NCBI RefSeq assembly: GCF_005239225.2
Contig: NC_133294.1
Span: 17,745,631 to 17,809,630 of the forward strand
Length of the DNA stretch: 64,000 bases
Direction: 5' to 3'
Origin: Populus alba
Lineage: Eukaryota; Streptophyta; Magnoliopsida; Malpighiales; Salicaceae
Shown here: positions 23,585 through 36,557 of the stretch, piece after piece
Layout: each line of letters begins with the position of its first letter
Position numbering within the stretch: the first letter of the stretch is position 1
Made by a program: the position numbers and the translations under genes
The notes under the pieces: model-generated
What the model saw: the letters and a program-made list of their open reading frames with translations, nothing else
Told to the model about the DNA's origin: nothing
Databases searched by the model: none

Positions 23585-25051
23585 ATCTTTAAACATTAAT
23601 TAAACACAACCTAGAGAATCACACGTGGAACCATTAACTATGGCTTAGGTATACAGGATATGTTTACTCTTTTAAAACAATCATTAAAGAAAAACAGATG
23701 GGATATTCAAAACTCTCTAAATAATACATTATTTTATGGCTTAGGAATACAATATAATAAATTACTCTATTTATTTTTGTATTTTAAAAATATTTTTGAA
23801 AAAATTAATATTTTATTTATTTAAAATTAATATATTTTTTTATGTTCTTAAATTATTTTTGATAAACTAATTTCAAAAATAATTTTTAAAAACTAAAAAA
23901 ATATTATTTTAATATATTTCTAAATAAAAAATATTTTGAAAGGAAAAATAACCACACTCCAAACAGGTATGCCAGAGATTATCAAGATGGAGGATTATAT
24001 TATTAAAACTTATTTTATTTTCAATAGAAATTAGATCTCGTACGTGTACAAAAGATCATCAAAATCAAAATTATTTTACTTGAAAAAAAGGAGCAATTGT
24101 TTCAGGAAGCTGTCCAAGTGTTTTTTTTTTTTTTTTTTTTTTTATCAAATCATCACCATAGCTCGATGCTGCCCTTGTGATTGTTGCTTGCCAACTGAGT
24201 TCTCCATGCTGCCTAGTGATTGTTGCTTGCCGACGGAGTGTTCTTCAAATAGACCAAAATAAAAATAAAAATTGGTAGATAAGCTCAACTTAATTAATTG
24301 AATCCACTCAACATAGTTAAGTGACACCCATCATTTGTTGGCGTGGGTTGATGATAAGTTAGATTTAGTAATTTTTCTCCAATAAGCCATCACTCATAAT
24401 TGATTATGATGGCGGCAATAATTTAAAATATTTTGTTATATTTTAAAAGTTAATATCGTGACTTTTTTTCATGTGTTAATTTTTAGAAAAAAAAACTATA
24501 ATTTATAATTTTTTAATAACCACGACTTTTGTAAAAATTAAAAAAGGAAGAAGAGTCTTATTTTTTTAGTTTGTAAATATAAAGCTTTATGAATTCTAGT
24601 CATCGTTTGGAAATGTGATTTGCATCATGTTTTTTTAAAATTTATTTTTTTATTAAAAATTAATTTTTTATATATTTTTTATTATATTAATGCACTAATC
24701 TCAAAAATAATTTTTAAAAAATAAAAATATTAATTATTTTAATATATATATATATATATATCATTATAAAAAATAATTATAACAATACTCTAAATATATA
24801 TCATGTCAAAAATATAGGGCATGAACTCCACTAGACTAGTAATTTTCCTTATCTTATTACGTATGGATGACCACAAACCAATTCCTCAAGCTTGAGATCA
24901 TGTACCGTCAGCATATAAAGTTTTTTTAAAAATATATTAAACTAATATATAAAAGATATGTTTTTAACCTTACTAGAAAACAACTTAATTGACGCGTAAG
25001 TTAATTTAAAGATACTTGTTATAAAACAATATATAATATTATTGTTTCATC

Positions 25052-25106
<55 letters not shown>

Positions 25107-26940
25107 AATAATACTAACAAAAGCTAAACTTCCTTTCAAACCCAATAATATAATGTAAAAAACAATTTTGAGCTGCACTTCATTGTGGACCCAAGTCAAT
25201 TTACAAGTTAACCAACAATGTAATGATGATATTACTTTTCTTATGTATAAAATTTAAAATTAACTATTAAGAACATTAGGGTATTTTTATGAGTTATATT
25301 AGTTATTATTAAATTAATTAGGAATAAATAAATATTTTTAAAATTTAAAAAAAATGATGAAACAACCAGAATATATTTAGAAATAAAAAAATAATCAAAA
25401 CCTACCAAGATGCCTTTAAAAGAAAACAAATATAAAATTGATGTAAGGGAAGTTTTTTGTCTTTTCACAATGGGTTTTTATTATTATTATTATGTCAATT
25501 TAGTGAAAATTTGGTATTTGACTAAACATAATAATAATAATAATAAAAGGAATAGGCATGTGGGGCATAAGCTAGTGCGTGGGATGAGTCCGCATATTTA
25601 GGGAGCGCCTTCTAGTGGCTAAAAATATCATTTTATTGTGTCGTTGGAAGAGTCCTTGCATTCTTTTCTTATTGGTACAACTCGTATCAGTGGTGATAGG
25701 GTCGTTTGTTATTGGTGGACATTTTTTTTTCTCTCATCCCCTAAAAATTACAATGTAGCCCTTTTGTTGTTGTTGTTATTTAAACTCTAGTCCTTTTTAT
25801 TTCTAATTTTTCTTCCTTGATCCTTTTGGAAAAGATTTATTGGTTTTCAATTTAATCATTCAATCCAAATTTATGATTTTTTTTTTTAATATGGTACTCA
25901 TTGTTTTGATTTCTATTTTTTTTCTTAGTTATTTTGTAAAATTTTTGTTTGTTTTTAACGTATGTGCTTGCATATCAATCAAAAAATCAAATTTTATTTA
26001 TCAAAAGAAAGGATGTACTGACACAAAACATAATGGTTGTTTGTAGTTTTGAATTACAATTCATGTTTGTGTGGGTAGGATGAGAAAACAATGTATACAA
26101 TATATAATTTAAAAAAAAAAACTATTGACAATAGCAATATAAAATTTTCAAAATCACCGGAATGTAGTTATAAGATAGAAATTGAACCACATCTAATATA
26201 ATTATAACAATATGCATTTTTATTTGCTGATTTTATGGTAAATTTAGCAAGTTGTTTTTAATTGCAGATAAATATCATTTGGTTTATGCTAAATATCCCA
26301 ATGAGTATATGTATTTAGGTTCATATAAAGGTAAGAAGTGTCCCTTACAAGATTTTAGACGTAATAGACAACCAAGAAGATGAGAATTTTACAAGATATG
26401 TCTGTTTATCCCTACAAAATGTAAGTTCTAATTGTAATTGTATCATAGACACTACTTAATTACATTAAAAGAATATCATAAGAAAATGTGACATTTGCAA
26501 AATTTGATAGCAATTCCAATTTTATTCATGATGATTTTTTATCTAATGTTGTTGCACGCTTAAAAAGTCATGGATCCCACAAGGCTTCCCGGATAGATTT
26601 TGTACGTAATGAAATTGTAAATAATTTAGTAAAATAATAAAAGAAAGACCTTTTCATAAAAAAATTATTCATTTTATGGTATAATAATAATTAAATCTAC
26701 TTATTTTAATTAAAAACCAACAATATTAATAAATGTTTTTTTAGTTATTTTATTACCAAACCTCAATATGTAAAACATTTTTGACCAAACACGTTAAATT
26801 ATTTTTTTGTTTAATCTTAATTTAAACCATAGTTTTAACTAAATATTTATTTTATAAAATCAAATTCAATTAAAAGTGATTTTTATAACATAACTTTTTT
26901 TTTAAACTACAACCACAAAAACTAATATAAAGCCAAACAC
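23031..26940. other. long intergenic region with repeats
   Basis: No supported gene. It contains AT-rich repeat copies (about 23120-23262, 23770-23950, 24610-24790), TA runs (23538-23582, 25057-25102), a T23 run at 24121-24143, a roughly 42-bp tandem repeat (24160-24245), and a stretch at 25550-26050 whose T-rich 'TCCTTTT...TTCAATTTAATCATTC' style resembles retrotransposon LTR or leader sequence of poplar. No LTR pair can be defined. Confidence 0.45.
24160..24245. repeat. about 42-bp imperfect tandem repeat
   Basis: ATGCTGCCCTTGTGATTGTT/GCTTGCCAACTGAG is followed by ATGCTGCCTAGTGATTGTT/GCTTGCCGACGGAG. There are two units with a few differences. Confidence 0.75.
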
Positions 26941-27262
26941 ATCCTTATCATCAAAGTATAAAAATACCCACCAATACCAAACAATGGGAGACCTCTTCAT
27001 CATTGCCTCAAATACTCTGTGAAATCCTTAGTTCTGTACCAGAGATGAGAGAGAGAGATCTGGGAAGCTAAGCCAACTGCTTGACTGACTGCTCGGGTCA
27101 ATTTTATGAGCTTGTCACCTTCTCGGAGCCAACCTCCTCTTTTTTTATATCATGCTGCCCATAGCATTTATCATCGTAATCATATCCCACAAAGCCACAG
27201 AGACTGGGAGACAGTGAGAGAGAGAGAGTGGTATCAGAGTCATCAAACCCATTAAAACTGAT

Positions 27263-30005
27263 ATGCCTTTAAATTGCTCAAGCTTGGCTACCAAAGTCCC
27301 ACTTACCTTGGGAGGACTAAAAACTACTGCTGCTGCAACAACAATCCGTGTAGGAGGAGGAGGTTTTTTTAACTTGTTTAATAAAACCCATCAAAACAAT
27401 TCTCTCTACATTGCTTCCCTTTCTTTAAACAAGAGAAACAGCAGCCAAAGATACTGTCTTTCTTCTTCTTCTTCTTCTTCTTCTGTAATGGAGGATACTA
27501 AAGACATGGGCTTTTCTACTCTAGAACCTGGAAAGTATTCAAAAGAATTGGATATTGCTGTAAGGGCTGTGCAGATGGCTTGTTTTCTTTGTCAGAAAGT
27601 GCAGGAAAGTTTGATTTCTAAAACTACTAGTCAGGTACAAGCCAAGGATGACAATTCTCCAGTTACTATTGCAGGTATATACTGATTTAATATCATGGCT
27701 GTTTGTTCATCGTTTTGTTTTGTGAAATGGGTTCTTGTTTTTTTTAATTACTATTATTTTCTTCTGGTCTGGAATTAGTATTGGCTGGTGAATTTTGCTT
27801 CTTCACAGCAGATTCCAGAATCCTGAATTTGAGTTTAGAATTGGACTCCGTGATTCAGTTTGTTCATATATAATGTGCAATTAGTTTATGATTAATCTAT
27901 TTCTTAACTTATTGTGGTGATAATAGAGCTACAATCATGATGTGAAAGAGACATTTGTTGCTGTTAGTGAAGTGACATAAGCATATAGCTATTCCTTATT
28001 GTCTTATAGTTAATTTTGGGTGGGAAGGAGAACTGTAGAATGTCACCAAATATGGTGGGGAAGCAATAAGAAAAGTTCAAGTTGGTGCTAAAATGAGTGA
28101 CTTCAACGTGGGCTGGTTTGCTGCCTGCCCCACATCGAACTTGGAGATGTGGGCTTCCCCTGAATTTGTCAATCAGTTGATTCTTGCTTTATGCACCCAA
28201 AAAGTTGCAAATCTTCTGCCAATAAGCTGCATCTTCCATCCATCCAAGATTTCTTTTGAACTCCTCGGTCACCATCTCTTTTAGAATCCCCATCCTCATT
28301 AGCATATATATCCTTGTTCCCAAATAGCAGAAAATCATGCTCAGTTCATCAACAAATAACTCTGGAGATGATACCTTCCAGAGATCAATGAAAGCATTTT
28401 ACTGTTTCCCTGCAAAACAGGCAGTCTATCTTGGTGAAAAAACAATGAAAGCTTGATTTTGCTTTGCAAACTATTCAAAGAGGCAACATTGAAACCCTCG
28501 GCTTGTTGTTTATCCCAGAACGTGCTTGCTTCCTCTGCAAAAGGCTAGTAACCACTCGGTGTCATGTTTGAAAAGAAAATTACTGTTCAACCAGGCTCCT
28601 TTTAAAATACCATATATCTTCAGAATCTTTCTTCCCACCTAAGAACCCTGGCTTGTAGGTAGAAAGTCGTTGTAGCTTGTAGTAGTTATCTTCAAATCAA
28701 GCATATGTACATGTAAATATGCACTTTTGCTCTGGCTTCCCAGTCACTCTTGGACACATACAAGTCATGTCGATTTTCTTTATTCTGATATAGCTGATAC
28801 TGAACAGCAGTTTGATCTAATTGCCTGCTTCTTTTGGTTTTGTCATGTGAATAGATTGGAGCGTCCAAGCTACCGTCAGCTGGATACTGTCTGAGACCTT
28901 AGGGAGTAGGAACGTGGCAATTATTGCCGAGGAAGATGTTCAAACTCTCTCCAAAGCTGATTCAGCTGGCCTATTAGAAGCTGTAGTTCAGACTGTGAAT
29001 GATTGTCTAGCTGAAGCACCTCGTTTTGGTCTTAAAGCTCCAGGAACATCCCTTGGCAGTTCAGAGGTTCTTGAAGCAATCAGTCGTTGCAACTCAACAG
29101 GGGGCCCTAATGGAAGATTTTGGGCACTTGACCCTGTTGATGGTACTCTGGGATTTGTTCGTGGAGATCAATATGCTGTTGCTTTAGCTATGATAGAGGA
29201 TGGCGAAGTTGTTCTTGGAGTTCTCGGTTGCCCCAACTACCCAATGAGGAAAGAATGGCTCAGTTATCACCATCGCTATCATAGAATTATTTCTAAGTTG
29301 ACTCCACCAACATCAGAATCTTGGGATAAAGGCTGTGTGATTTATACAAGAAGGGGCAGTGGTGAAGCCTGGATGCAACCTCTAATACAAGGACATAAGA
29401 AGCTAGTGTGGCCAAACTCTGCAACGCCAGTCAAAGTATCCACCATTGAAAATCCAGCACTGGCAACCTTCTGTGAACCAGTTGAGAAGGCAAATTCAAG
29501 CCACTCCTTCACAGCAGGACTAGCTCACAGCGTTGGGCTTAGGTGCATATGCTTTTCATTCCTCGTTTCCTTTAATTTTTTCTGTTGCCATCCTTGAAAA
29601 TGATAGAAAAGTTCAGCTTTGACTTTTAAATTTCCTCAATTCTTAAATGAATATTGAGATTTAATCTACATGTGAGTTCATGCATCATTTTCTTAATGCA
29701 GGAAACAACCATTGCGAGTGTACAGTATGGTGAAATATGCCGCGATAGCTCGCGGAGATGCTGAGGTTTTCATGAAGTTCGCCAGGGCTGGCTACAAGGA
29801 GAAGCTTTGGGATCATGCAGCCGGTGTTATTATCATTCAAGAGGCCGGTGGTGTGGTTACTGATGCTGGAGGACGTCCACTGGACTTCTCAAAAGGTATA
29901 TACTTGGAAGGTCTTGATCGGGGAATAATTGCTTGTGCTGGAGCCAAATTACATGAAAAGATTATCAGGGCTGTGGATGCTAGCTGGAACTCCTCTAGTT
30001 TGTAA
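27263..30005 (+). CDS. PAP-specific (3'(2'),5'-bisphosphate) phosphatase, organellar, IMPase superfamily
   Basis: Likely removes the 3'-phosphate from 3'-phosphoadenosine 5'-phosphate, the by-product of sulfation. Exons are 27263-27674, 28855-29542 and 29702-30005; phases join cleanly and encode 467 aa. Residues 1-75 are a Ser/Thr-rich transit-type leader with a run of nine serines (66-74 region) from a TTC microsatellite; a second Met at 76 could start a leaderless form. Metal and catalytic motifs of the Li+-sensitive phosphatase superfamily are present: EE at 163-164, WALDPVDGT with Asp230, Asp233 and Thr235, and WDHAAG at 403-408 with Asp404. The overall layout resembles Arabidopsis At4g05090 (putative mitochondrial PAP phosphatase) more than cytosolic/chloroplast SAL1, from memory. 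Substrate is inferred from family. All visible active-site residues are intact. Confidence 0.93.
27675..28854 (+). other. large first intron of the PAP phosphatase gene
   Basis: 1180 bases, GT at 27675 and AG at 28853-28854. Contains a chance 63-codon ORF (28093-28284). No nested gene or element could be recognised. Confidence 0.7.
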
Positions 30006-33000
30006 GGCTTTTGTTGCATATGATATAAATACATGCAAATAAGGTTTTCTAGACAGGATGGGGAAATGATTGGTTTATTAACATTCCTTTTCTTGTTATA
30101 TAGAGGATCATAGAGACCAGCTAGCATCTGTAACGCCCTTGTGAGGTTCTGTTCTGTATGCTGACTATAGGGTAAATAACAAAAACCTCCATTGTAAAGA
30201 ATGCTTTCAAATCTATGCTCCGGTCAGCAATTTGCAAGAATATAAATAAATGATGGTGTTCAAGTTCTCTTCGGAACATTAACATGAAAATTTCCTGACT
30301 TCTCACAGTTCGAGCTAACATGATAAAATATACACTGAGCTCCCATGTGACTTGCAACTGGATACAAATTGCATGGATGATTAAGGGCAACCACATCTTT
30401 ATTGCCAGAGCCCAGATGGTTAGCTTTCACTATACTATACTTCAAGTGTAAACCTAAAAAGAAAAAAGGCCCTGAAATCCTAGACTTGCGTGAGGTTGTA
30501 GCTGGTTTCAGTCGATTTTGAGATCTTACAAGATTAAAAGTCCAATACCATCTCTCAGTTGTCTGTAACCACTCAAACCAACTTGGTTGCTTGCTCTGTG
30601 TTATTGCCACTCCTCTCTTTGTCCTGCCCATGTAGGATGGCAAAGACGTAGACATGGGTCTGCTGCTTGAACATTTGAGGTCAGAAATCAGAAGATATCT
30701 TAAAAAATGGTGGAATTCTCATGGGTGATGGATTTTTCAGCAACACAGGCTTTATACTTCTTCTGTTTAGATATGAATCCTAGATGATAATATAGTTGAT
30801 TACAAATCCATTTATTTTGTGAGCCAAACCTGCAGAAATGGGCTTTATACTGTTACACGATGACTAATAGCTGATTTTAATAGGCATTCAAGTCCAAGCA
30901 ATTCTTGATCCCGCAGTCTGGCCTCAGGTCCTGTTAAAGCACACCATTGGGTGTTGGTCCACCAAAATGGAAAACTACTCAAGCTTTTGAATCCTCGGAT
31001 TTTTTTTTATTATTATCACAGCATAATATCATTTGATTGTTTTTTAGTAAAATAGTATTATTTTTATTTTATCGATATTTAACTAAATATTGTGAATTTT
31101 AAACATGACAGCTACTAGCTGGTTTAATACAATTATATAATTAATCCATCATAAATTTTTTCTTTCAATTTATAAACACATAAATAGACTTTAATTAAAA
31201 TATTAAAAAAATGGTGTTTATATAGTAGTTTTCACGGGTAATTTTGAACAATCAAGTATGAGTATGTTAAAATTAGATGAGTATCTGTCTCTAGATAGAT
31301 TATATGAATAACTTAATATATGTATTTATGAATTAATGAGACAGGTTTAGATTTAAAAAAAGATCTAATTATAAGCAGACTAGAATGATAACTCAAAAAA
31401 ATTATAATTTTTTATCTAATTATTAGATCGTTCAAGTTTTAAAAAAGATTTTTAAAGATTGTTTTTAAAAAACATAGCTATGAAATCGCTATTTGAACCA
31501 TTAATTCTTTAAATTTAAAAGACCTTGTCTTGAGATTTTATTTTTAATAATTTTGATAATTTTATGATTTTTTTTATAAACCAATCAACTAGTTTAACAA
31601 ACAAATCTACATGTTAGTTTTGAATTTAAATAGGTTTCATTGTTACAAACAGTAAAATTTTATCACGGTTTTTAACCATCACATTCAAAATTTTGCTAAA
31701 AAATGCTTATAAGTTATTTTATCATTTGTGTGCATTTTACATGCTAATTGACAAATTTATCCCTGATGTAGCTAGCCTGATACCTGGCACTAAAATGAAA
31801 CCGACGTCACTATTTTACCAAAAAAAGAAGAAAAAAAGAGTCCAAAACAGGCCTTAAAGAAAGCATGGATCCTATTAAATTCGGATCCTAATATTGACTT
31901 TCAGTCCATTCTGTATCATCTTACAATCAATCTTGTGGGGCAGGACCATTAGTGGCTCTGAGCTGGCTAGATAGAAACGAAACCAGTTCTGTACATTTCT
32001 TCAATCTTTAGTGCTTGCCCTCCTGTAATATTGGCAGGAAAAAGAAACCATTTGGGTCCTGGTTTTGACCAATCAGGGACCGTTATTTTCCTCCGGAAAT
32101 GGCCTCCGAGCAACCCCATTTGTTATTCTTCCTTGAATTGTCCAGTATCCCACCATGGAAATTGTCCAAGCAAAAGGGCTTAAAGAAGAAGATGAAGAAG
32201 AAGAAGCTATCGACGTCATGAAAATGGAAGTTAGGTGATTTCACCATATATGAACCATGACACAGCTTGGGAAGTTGATAGTTTTGGCATGCAATACATG
32301 CACCAAATCGCAAATATCATAATCCTGAAGTGTAGTTTAATTTATCAAGTTTTAGGTGTCATGATCATGAGATCAGGTCTTTTCAAGATAACCATATATG
32401 CAAATCTCCAGTACGGGGGGTTGGCGGTGATAAGATGGGACAGGAGATCCTTAAGCCAGCTGATTTTTTCCACCAAGTATAATTAATAAGGCTACTGATA
32501 AAATCAACTGCTGCAATCAAGCCAGAAGTCAATGGTATCTTAATTGCCAAGAACAGCCCCAGCCAAGATCTAAAGCAGGATAAATTTTGGCTCTGGGAAG
32601 TTTCTTATGGAGGATGGCTGTTCTTGGTTCAAAATTTATGTAAATGTAGTTAGGTTTCATCTGCAGAGAAATTTAAGGATGTGATGCAAGTACTAACAGG
32701 CATGTCTGTATGGATCTGATCAAGACGTCAAAAGTAGATCAGTGGTCGGCCCTACCTTTAAATGCTCCAGCTTCTCTTGTCTCGTTTACTTGCTTGACGC
32801 ATACCCTAATTAATGGACACAGTATTACATGGGTCCTCAGGTTAATCTTCCGCCCTGGCAGTACATACAAAATCAAACTGTTCTTCAAAAAGTAGATGCA
32901 TTTCTTGGACTCGTTTCCCGAATTCCAGAAAAAAAGAGAGCAAAAACTTTGAATATCTATGGCTCTGTGGGTCAAATGCAGCCTTCAATTTGATGCCTGA

Positions 33001-33085
33001 GCAATATCAAATTATCTGGACTCGTGAACCGAATTGGAGTGTGTATGGATAATGCATGCGATCTATGATTGCGATCTTTACGTGT
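30006..33085. other. intergenic region after the phosphatase gene
   Basis: Bases 30006-30130 hold the likely 3' UTR. The rest has several short ORFs on both strands (30121-30655, 32083-32486, 32710-32975) without recognisable domains or splice-consistent extension. Bases 31900-32700 have ordinary, non-repetitive composition and could be a non-coding transcript or promoter, but I cannot support a gene. Confidence 0.4.
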
Positions 33086-35607
33086 GAGCTTCGTTTGTTT
33101 TTTCCAATGAATTTGCAGATTGGAAGTTCACCACATTTATTCTGTTTTTTTGCAGAAAAGTGAATTTTTTTTGGAAAGTAAATTCTGGAAAAAGTGAATT
33201 CCTGAAAAGTGAATTCCAGAAAAGTATTTTCCGATATTTGGTAATGTTATGGAAAATAAACTGGAAAACACTTTCCAGTGTTTGTTTGTGTTATGGAAAA
33301 TGAACTGAAAAATAATTTATTAATGAATTAATTTTTTTTTTAAAAAAATTTATCTAATATATATATAAAATATTTAATCACTTACAATAAAAAAAATCTA
33401 ATATATATATATAATATTTAATATAAAATATTAAATCATTTACAATAAAAAAATAAAATCTAAAAAGTATAATGATGAATTTTTTTTATTATATCATAGA
33501 TTCAGACATAACTTATTTTATAAAATATAACTATATATGTCATATCATATTATAGAGAAATAAGCTTGCGAAATATTTTTTAAAAATAAATACATACAAA
33601 AATATTTTTATGCTTTTTGGATAAATATTTTTTTTTCCAAGTAAAGACAATTATCCCTTTAATATCCATTTAATATATATCTATTTGTTTCTTGTTCAAG
33701 AATAGCTACCCCTGTAGCTATCACAGTTACAAATGCTCTCATACATGCTACATGAATTATCTTACTATCCATAACATGAAAGTGAAGTTTTCTGATAACG
33801 AAACCTAAAAATTTAGGGAAATAAATATTAAAAAAAACATATAAAATACTTACACAATTAATACAATAAATTATTCTAAAAGAAGCTGACAATGTATAAT
33901 AGTTATGGCAATGATATCTAATTCCCTAAACAAACAAGGTCTTAAAATATATTATTTAAGACCATAACACTCAATTTCTCGATAATAGTTATGAAAATTA
34001 TTCATTTTGTAAGTTCACAACGGTATAGTTCCACAAATTTATCCATATATAACAAATATAATCAAACATTAATCATAAATTAATCAAGAAAAATAAAACA
34101 CAAAATTATGTTTATTAAAGAGTTCTGTTATAATTCCCATCCCATTCTCTCATTCTCTTGACCCTCTCGGTTTCCATAACATTTCCCTATAATCCATTCC
34201 CCATTTCCCCTCTTGTGCAGATTAAGATGTGAAAAACTAATGTTATAATTAATAAAAGTAACTGTGCACTGAGTAAGAAAAACGAATGCAATAATTCATT
34301 CCCCATTTCCCTAACCGGTTTTATAATTCCCCATTAACATAACCCAAATGCATTGTTGCCATTCCCCTCCCCTCTCAGTGCATTGTAATTGCCCTCTCCT
34401 CTCATTCCCCTCCTCTCAATAATTCATTCCCCATTTCTCATTTCCCTAACCGGTTTTATAATTCCCCTCCCCTCTCGGTGCAGTTGTGATTTCCCTCTCC
34501 TCTCATTCCCATCCTCTCGATTCAGTTGTGATTCCCCTCTCCTCTCATTCCCCCTCTCTCGGTCTCCCCATTCCCCTCTCCCTTTCGGTCTTATAATTGG
34601 TTCCCCCAATTCCCCTGTTATCTTTTCCTATTGCCCCAGGCACCAATACTGCTTCGCTTTCTTTTATTCTGCATCGGCGCCCAAGCACTAGACCAAGGGC
34701 TTTCGAAATGAACTACTTGGCTCGGTTTCCTTCCCCCGCTTAATCGAAATCTCCTTCACTCACAATAGAAGGCCAAAGTAATCCCAACAAAGAAAGATGC
34801 AGAGTGCTGTCATACCCCTTCCCTTGAGGACCTTGGGTGTACGGTGGTCAGATCCGGGGACAGGGAGAGGCTGCTTCACAGTAAAGTTCACAGAAATCTC
34901 CCCCCTGATTTGGCCTCTTGCTGTTCATAGAAATGGCGTCCCCTCTCTGTTCAAAAAAATGATTCCTCCCTGTTTTGCCTCTGTCACAGTAATCCCCCCC
35001 CACCGGTCTCTGTTTGGATTCCCCCCCTGTTAAGGTTAGATGATGTTGCCGATTGTGATTGATGAAGAAAAAATGTGTTTTTTGTGGGTTGATTGATTAA
35101 TTTTTGGTTAGTTTTAGCTGTAGCATTTGACGAGATTTGATGAAGAGAAAAACTGTTATGTGTTGAAAATTATATGGGAAAAATATCCCAGGCAGCAAAT
35201 TTATCCCAGGCAGCAGATTTATCCAAAAGAATATTAAGAAATTATGCCATAATATTTACAGATCTACTACGAAGAAAAAGAAGATAAAAACATAAAGAAA
35301 AAACAGAGGAAAAAAAATTACCTAATAATTGGTCCAGTTGTTCCAGAAAAACGCTTTTGTTCCTCAGCTTCCAATTGATTTTGATGAAATAAAAGAGAAA
35401 GAGAGACGGTAGTATTTGGGCAAATGAGCAGAGAAAAAAAAAGAAAAGTGTTTTCCTTTCTTTAACGAAAGGAAAACACTTTCCTTTCACAGTATTGTTT
35501 TTTTAACTTTGACCGGAATTCAAATTCTGTTGACTCTTTTTCTAAATGTTACCAAACACGGGAAAAGCAGGAAAGTGAATTTCACTTTCCTGCAAACAAA
35601 CATGCTC
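33086..35607. mobile_element. possible 2.5-kb TIR element
   Basis: The left end GAGCTTCGTTTGTTTTTTCC and the reverse complement of the right end GAGCATGTTTGTTTGCAGGA are similar. Further inward both sides carry AAAGTGAA, GTTTGGTAA and GGAAAACACTTTCC words in mirrored order. No clear target duplication was found and no transposase is visible. The interior holds the CT-rich repeat block at 34380-34620. The pairing of these two ends is my inference. Confidence 0.4.
34100..34640. repeat. pyrimidine-rich repeat block
   Basis: Imperfect repeats of CATTCCCCATTTCCCTAACC/GGTTTTATAATTCCCC (about 34297-34335 and 34428-34468) are followed by about 44-bp units containing TCGGTGCAGTTGTGATTCCC/CTCTCCTCTCATTCCC. 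The 100-codon ORF here simply reads the repeat and is not a gene. Confidence 0.7.
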
Positions 35608-35884
35608 TAAGAGTGTTGTAGCTATCAAAATTATAGCTATTAAGAGGGGTGTTGTAGGTATGATTTCTGGTGTTTTTTTTAAAATATAATTATTTTAATA
35701 TATTATATAAAGAAAATACTTTAATATATCTTTAAATAAAAAGTAATTTAAAAAAATTAACATTATATATCACATGCATTGAGAGATGACAAATGCAAGT
35801 GCCATAATTGCAGTCGACCTACTCGACTCATGGAGGCCCTCTCCTTCTCAACTGCCCTCCACCCCTAATAAATGCATGCTTTAC

Positions 35885-35895
35885 CTTTAAATATT
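35885..35895 (+). promoter_or_regulatory. TATA box of the glycine/cysteine-rich protein gene
   Basis: CTTTAAATATT, about 60 bases before the ATG at 35955. It lies downstream of the in-frame ATG at 35808, which supports 35955 as the true start. Confidence 0.6.
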
Positions 35896-35954
35896 CCTTC
35901 GCGCTCTCTTCTCACCTTATCACACTCTCAAAAAACAACCCGTCATTTGCAAAA

Positions 35955-36389
35955 ATGAAGACCGTAACAATCTTCTTTCTTTTGGCTCTTCTGCTTGTTT
36001 CATGTTCACTATCCACAGAAACCCGACCCGACCCAAAAACGTCCACAAAAGGAAAACCCATCAACCAAAACAACAAAGCTAGCGGGAATGACGGTGGGGT
36101 CTTTGGATCCGGATCCGGGTTCGGTATACCGGGGTTTGATTATGGTTGGGGTAACGTTGGCGGTGGGTATGGAGGCGGGTTTGGTGGTCCAAAGGGAGGG
36201 AGCTCTAAAGGTGGCGTTATAAAGCCCAGCGTGGTGTGCAAAGAGAAAGGACCGTGTTATAAGAAGAAGCTGACATGTCCTGCCAAGTGTTTCACCTCCT
36301 ATAGCCGGTCAGGGAAGGGTTATGGAGGAGGAGGAGGAGGTGGTGGGTGCACCATTGACTGTAAGAAGAAGTGTGTTGCTTATTGCTAA
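35955..36389 (+). CDS. secreted glycine-rich, cysteine-rich protein (144 aa)
   Basis: Single exon. An in-frame ATG at 35808 would add 49 residues, but it lies before the TATA box and would bury the signal peptide, so I start at 35955. Residues 1-20 (MKTVTIFFLLALLLVSCSLS) are a typical signal peptide. Residues 21-45 are polar and basic. Residues 47-88 are glycine-rich (GGGYGGGFGG style). Residues 95-144 hold eight cysteines (95, 101, 108, 112, 132, 136, 140, 144), several as CxxxC, interrupted by a glycine run at 124-131. The mature protein is probably apoplastic or in the cell wall. It resembles plant proteins annotated loosely as glycine-rich cell-wall or keratin-associated-like; no enzymatic role is suggested. 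The cysteine pattern is not that of GASA, defensins or LTPs. Confidence 0.85.
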   Translation: MKTVTIFFLLALLLVSCSLSTETRPDPKTSTKGKPINQNNKASGNDGGVFGSGSGFGIPGFDYGWGNVGGGYGGGFGGPKGGSSKGGVIKPSVVCKEKGPCYKKKLTCPAKCFTSYSRSGKGYGGGGGGGGCTIDCKKKCVAYC

Positions 36390-36517
36390 GAGGAAGCTGA
36401 AGAAGAAATGGATTATGGCATGGCAGCCTGTAGCTAGTAATAGTTCTATTATTATTAGTGATCAAGCATGTAACCATGGCGTGTTATGTTGAATATACTT
36501 ATATTAAATAACATGGA

Positions 36518-36554
<37 letters not shown>

Positions 36555-36557
<3 letters not shown>

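Noticed and set aside
30121..30655. Two overlapping minus-strand ORFs (91 and 131 codons) downstream of the phosphatase
   Set aside because: They overlap in different frames, show no domain, and I could not extend either across splice sites.
34389..34691. 100-codon ORF in the CT-rich block
   Set aside because: It simply translates the pyrimidine-rich repeat; both strands are open there because of composition.
35808..35954. In-frame upstream ATG extending the glycine-rich protein by 49 residues
   Set aside because: It lies before the TATA box at 35885-35895 and would place the signal peptide internally.
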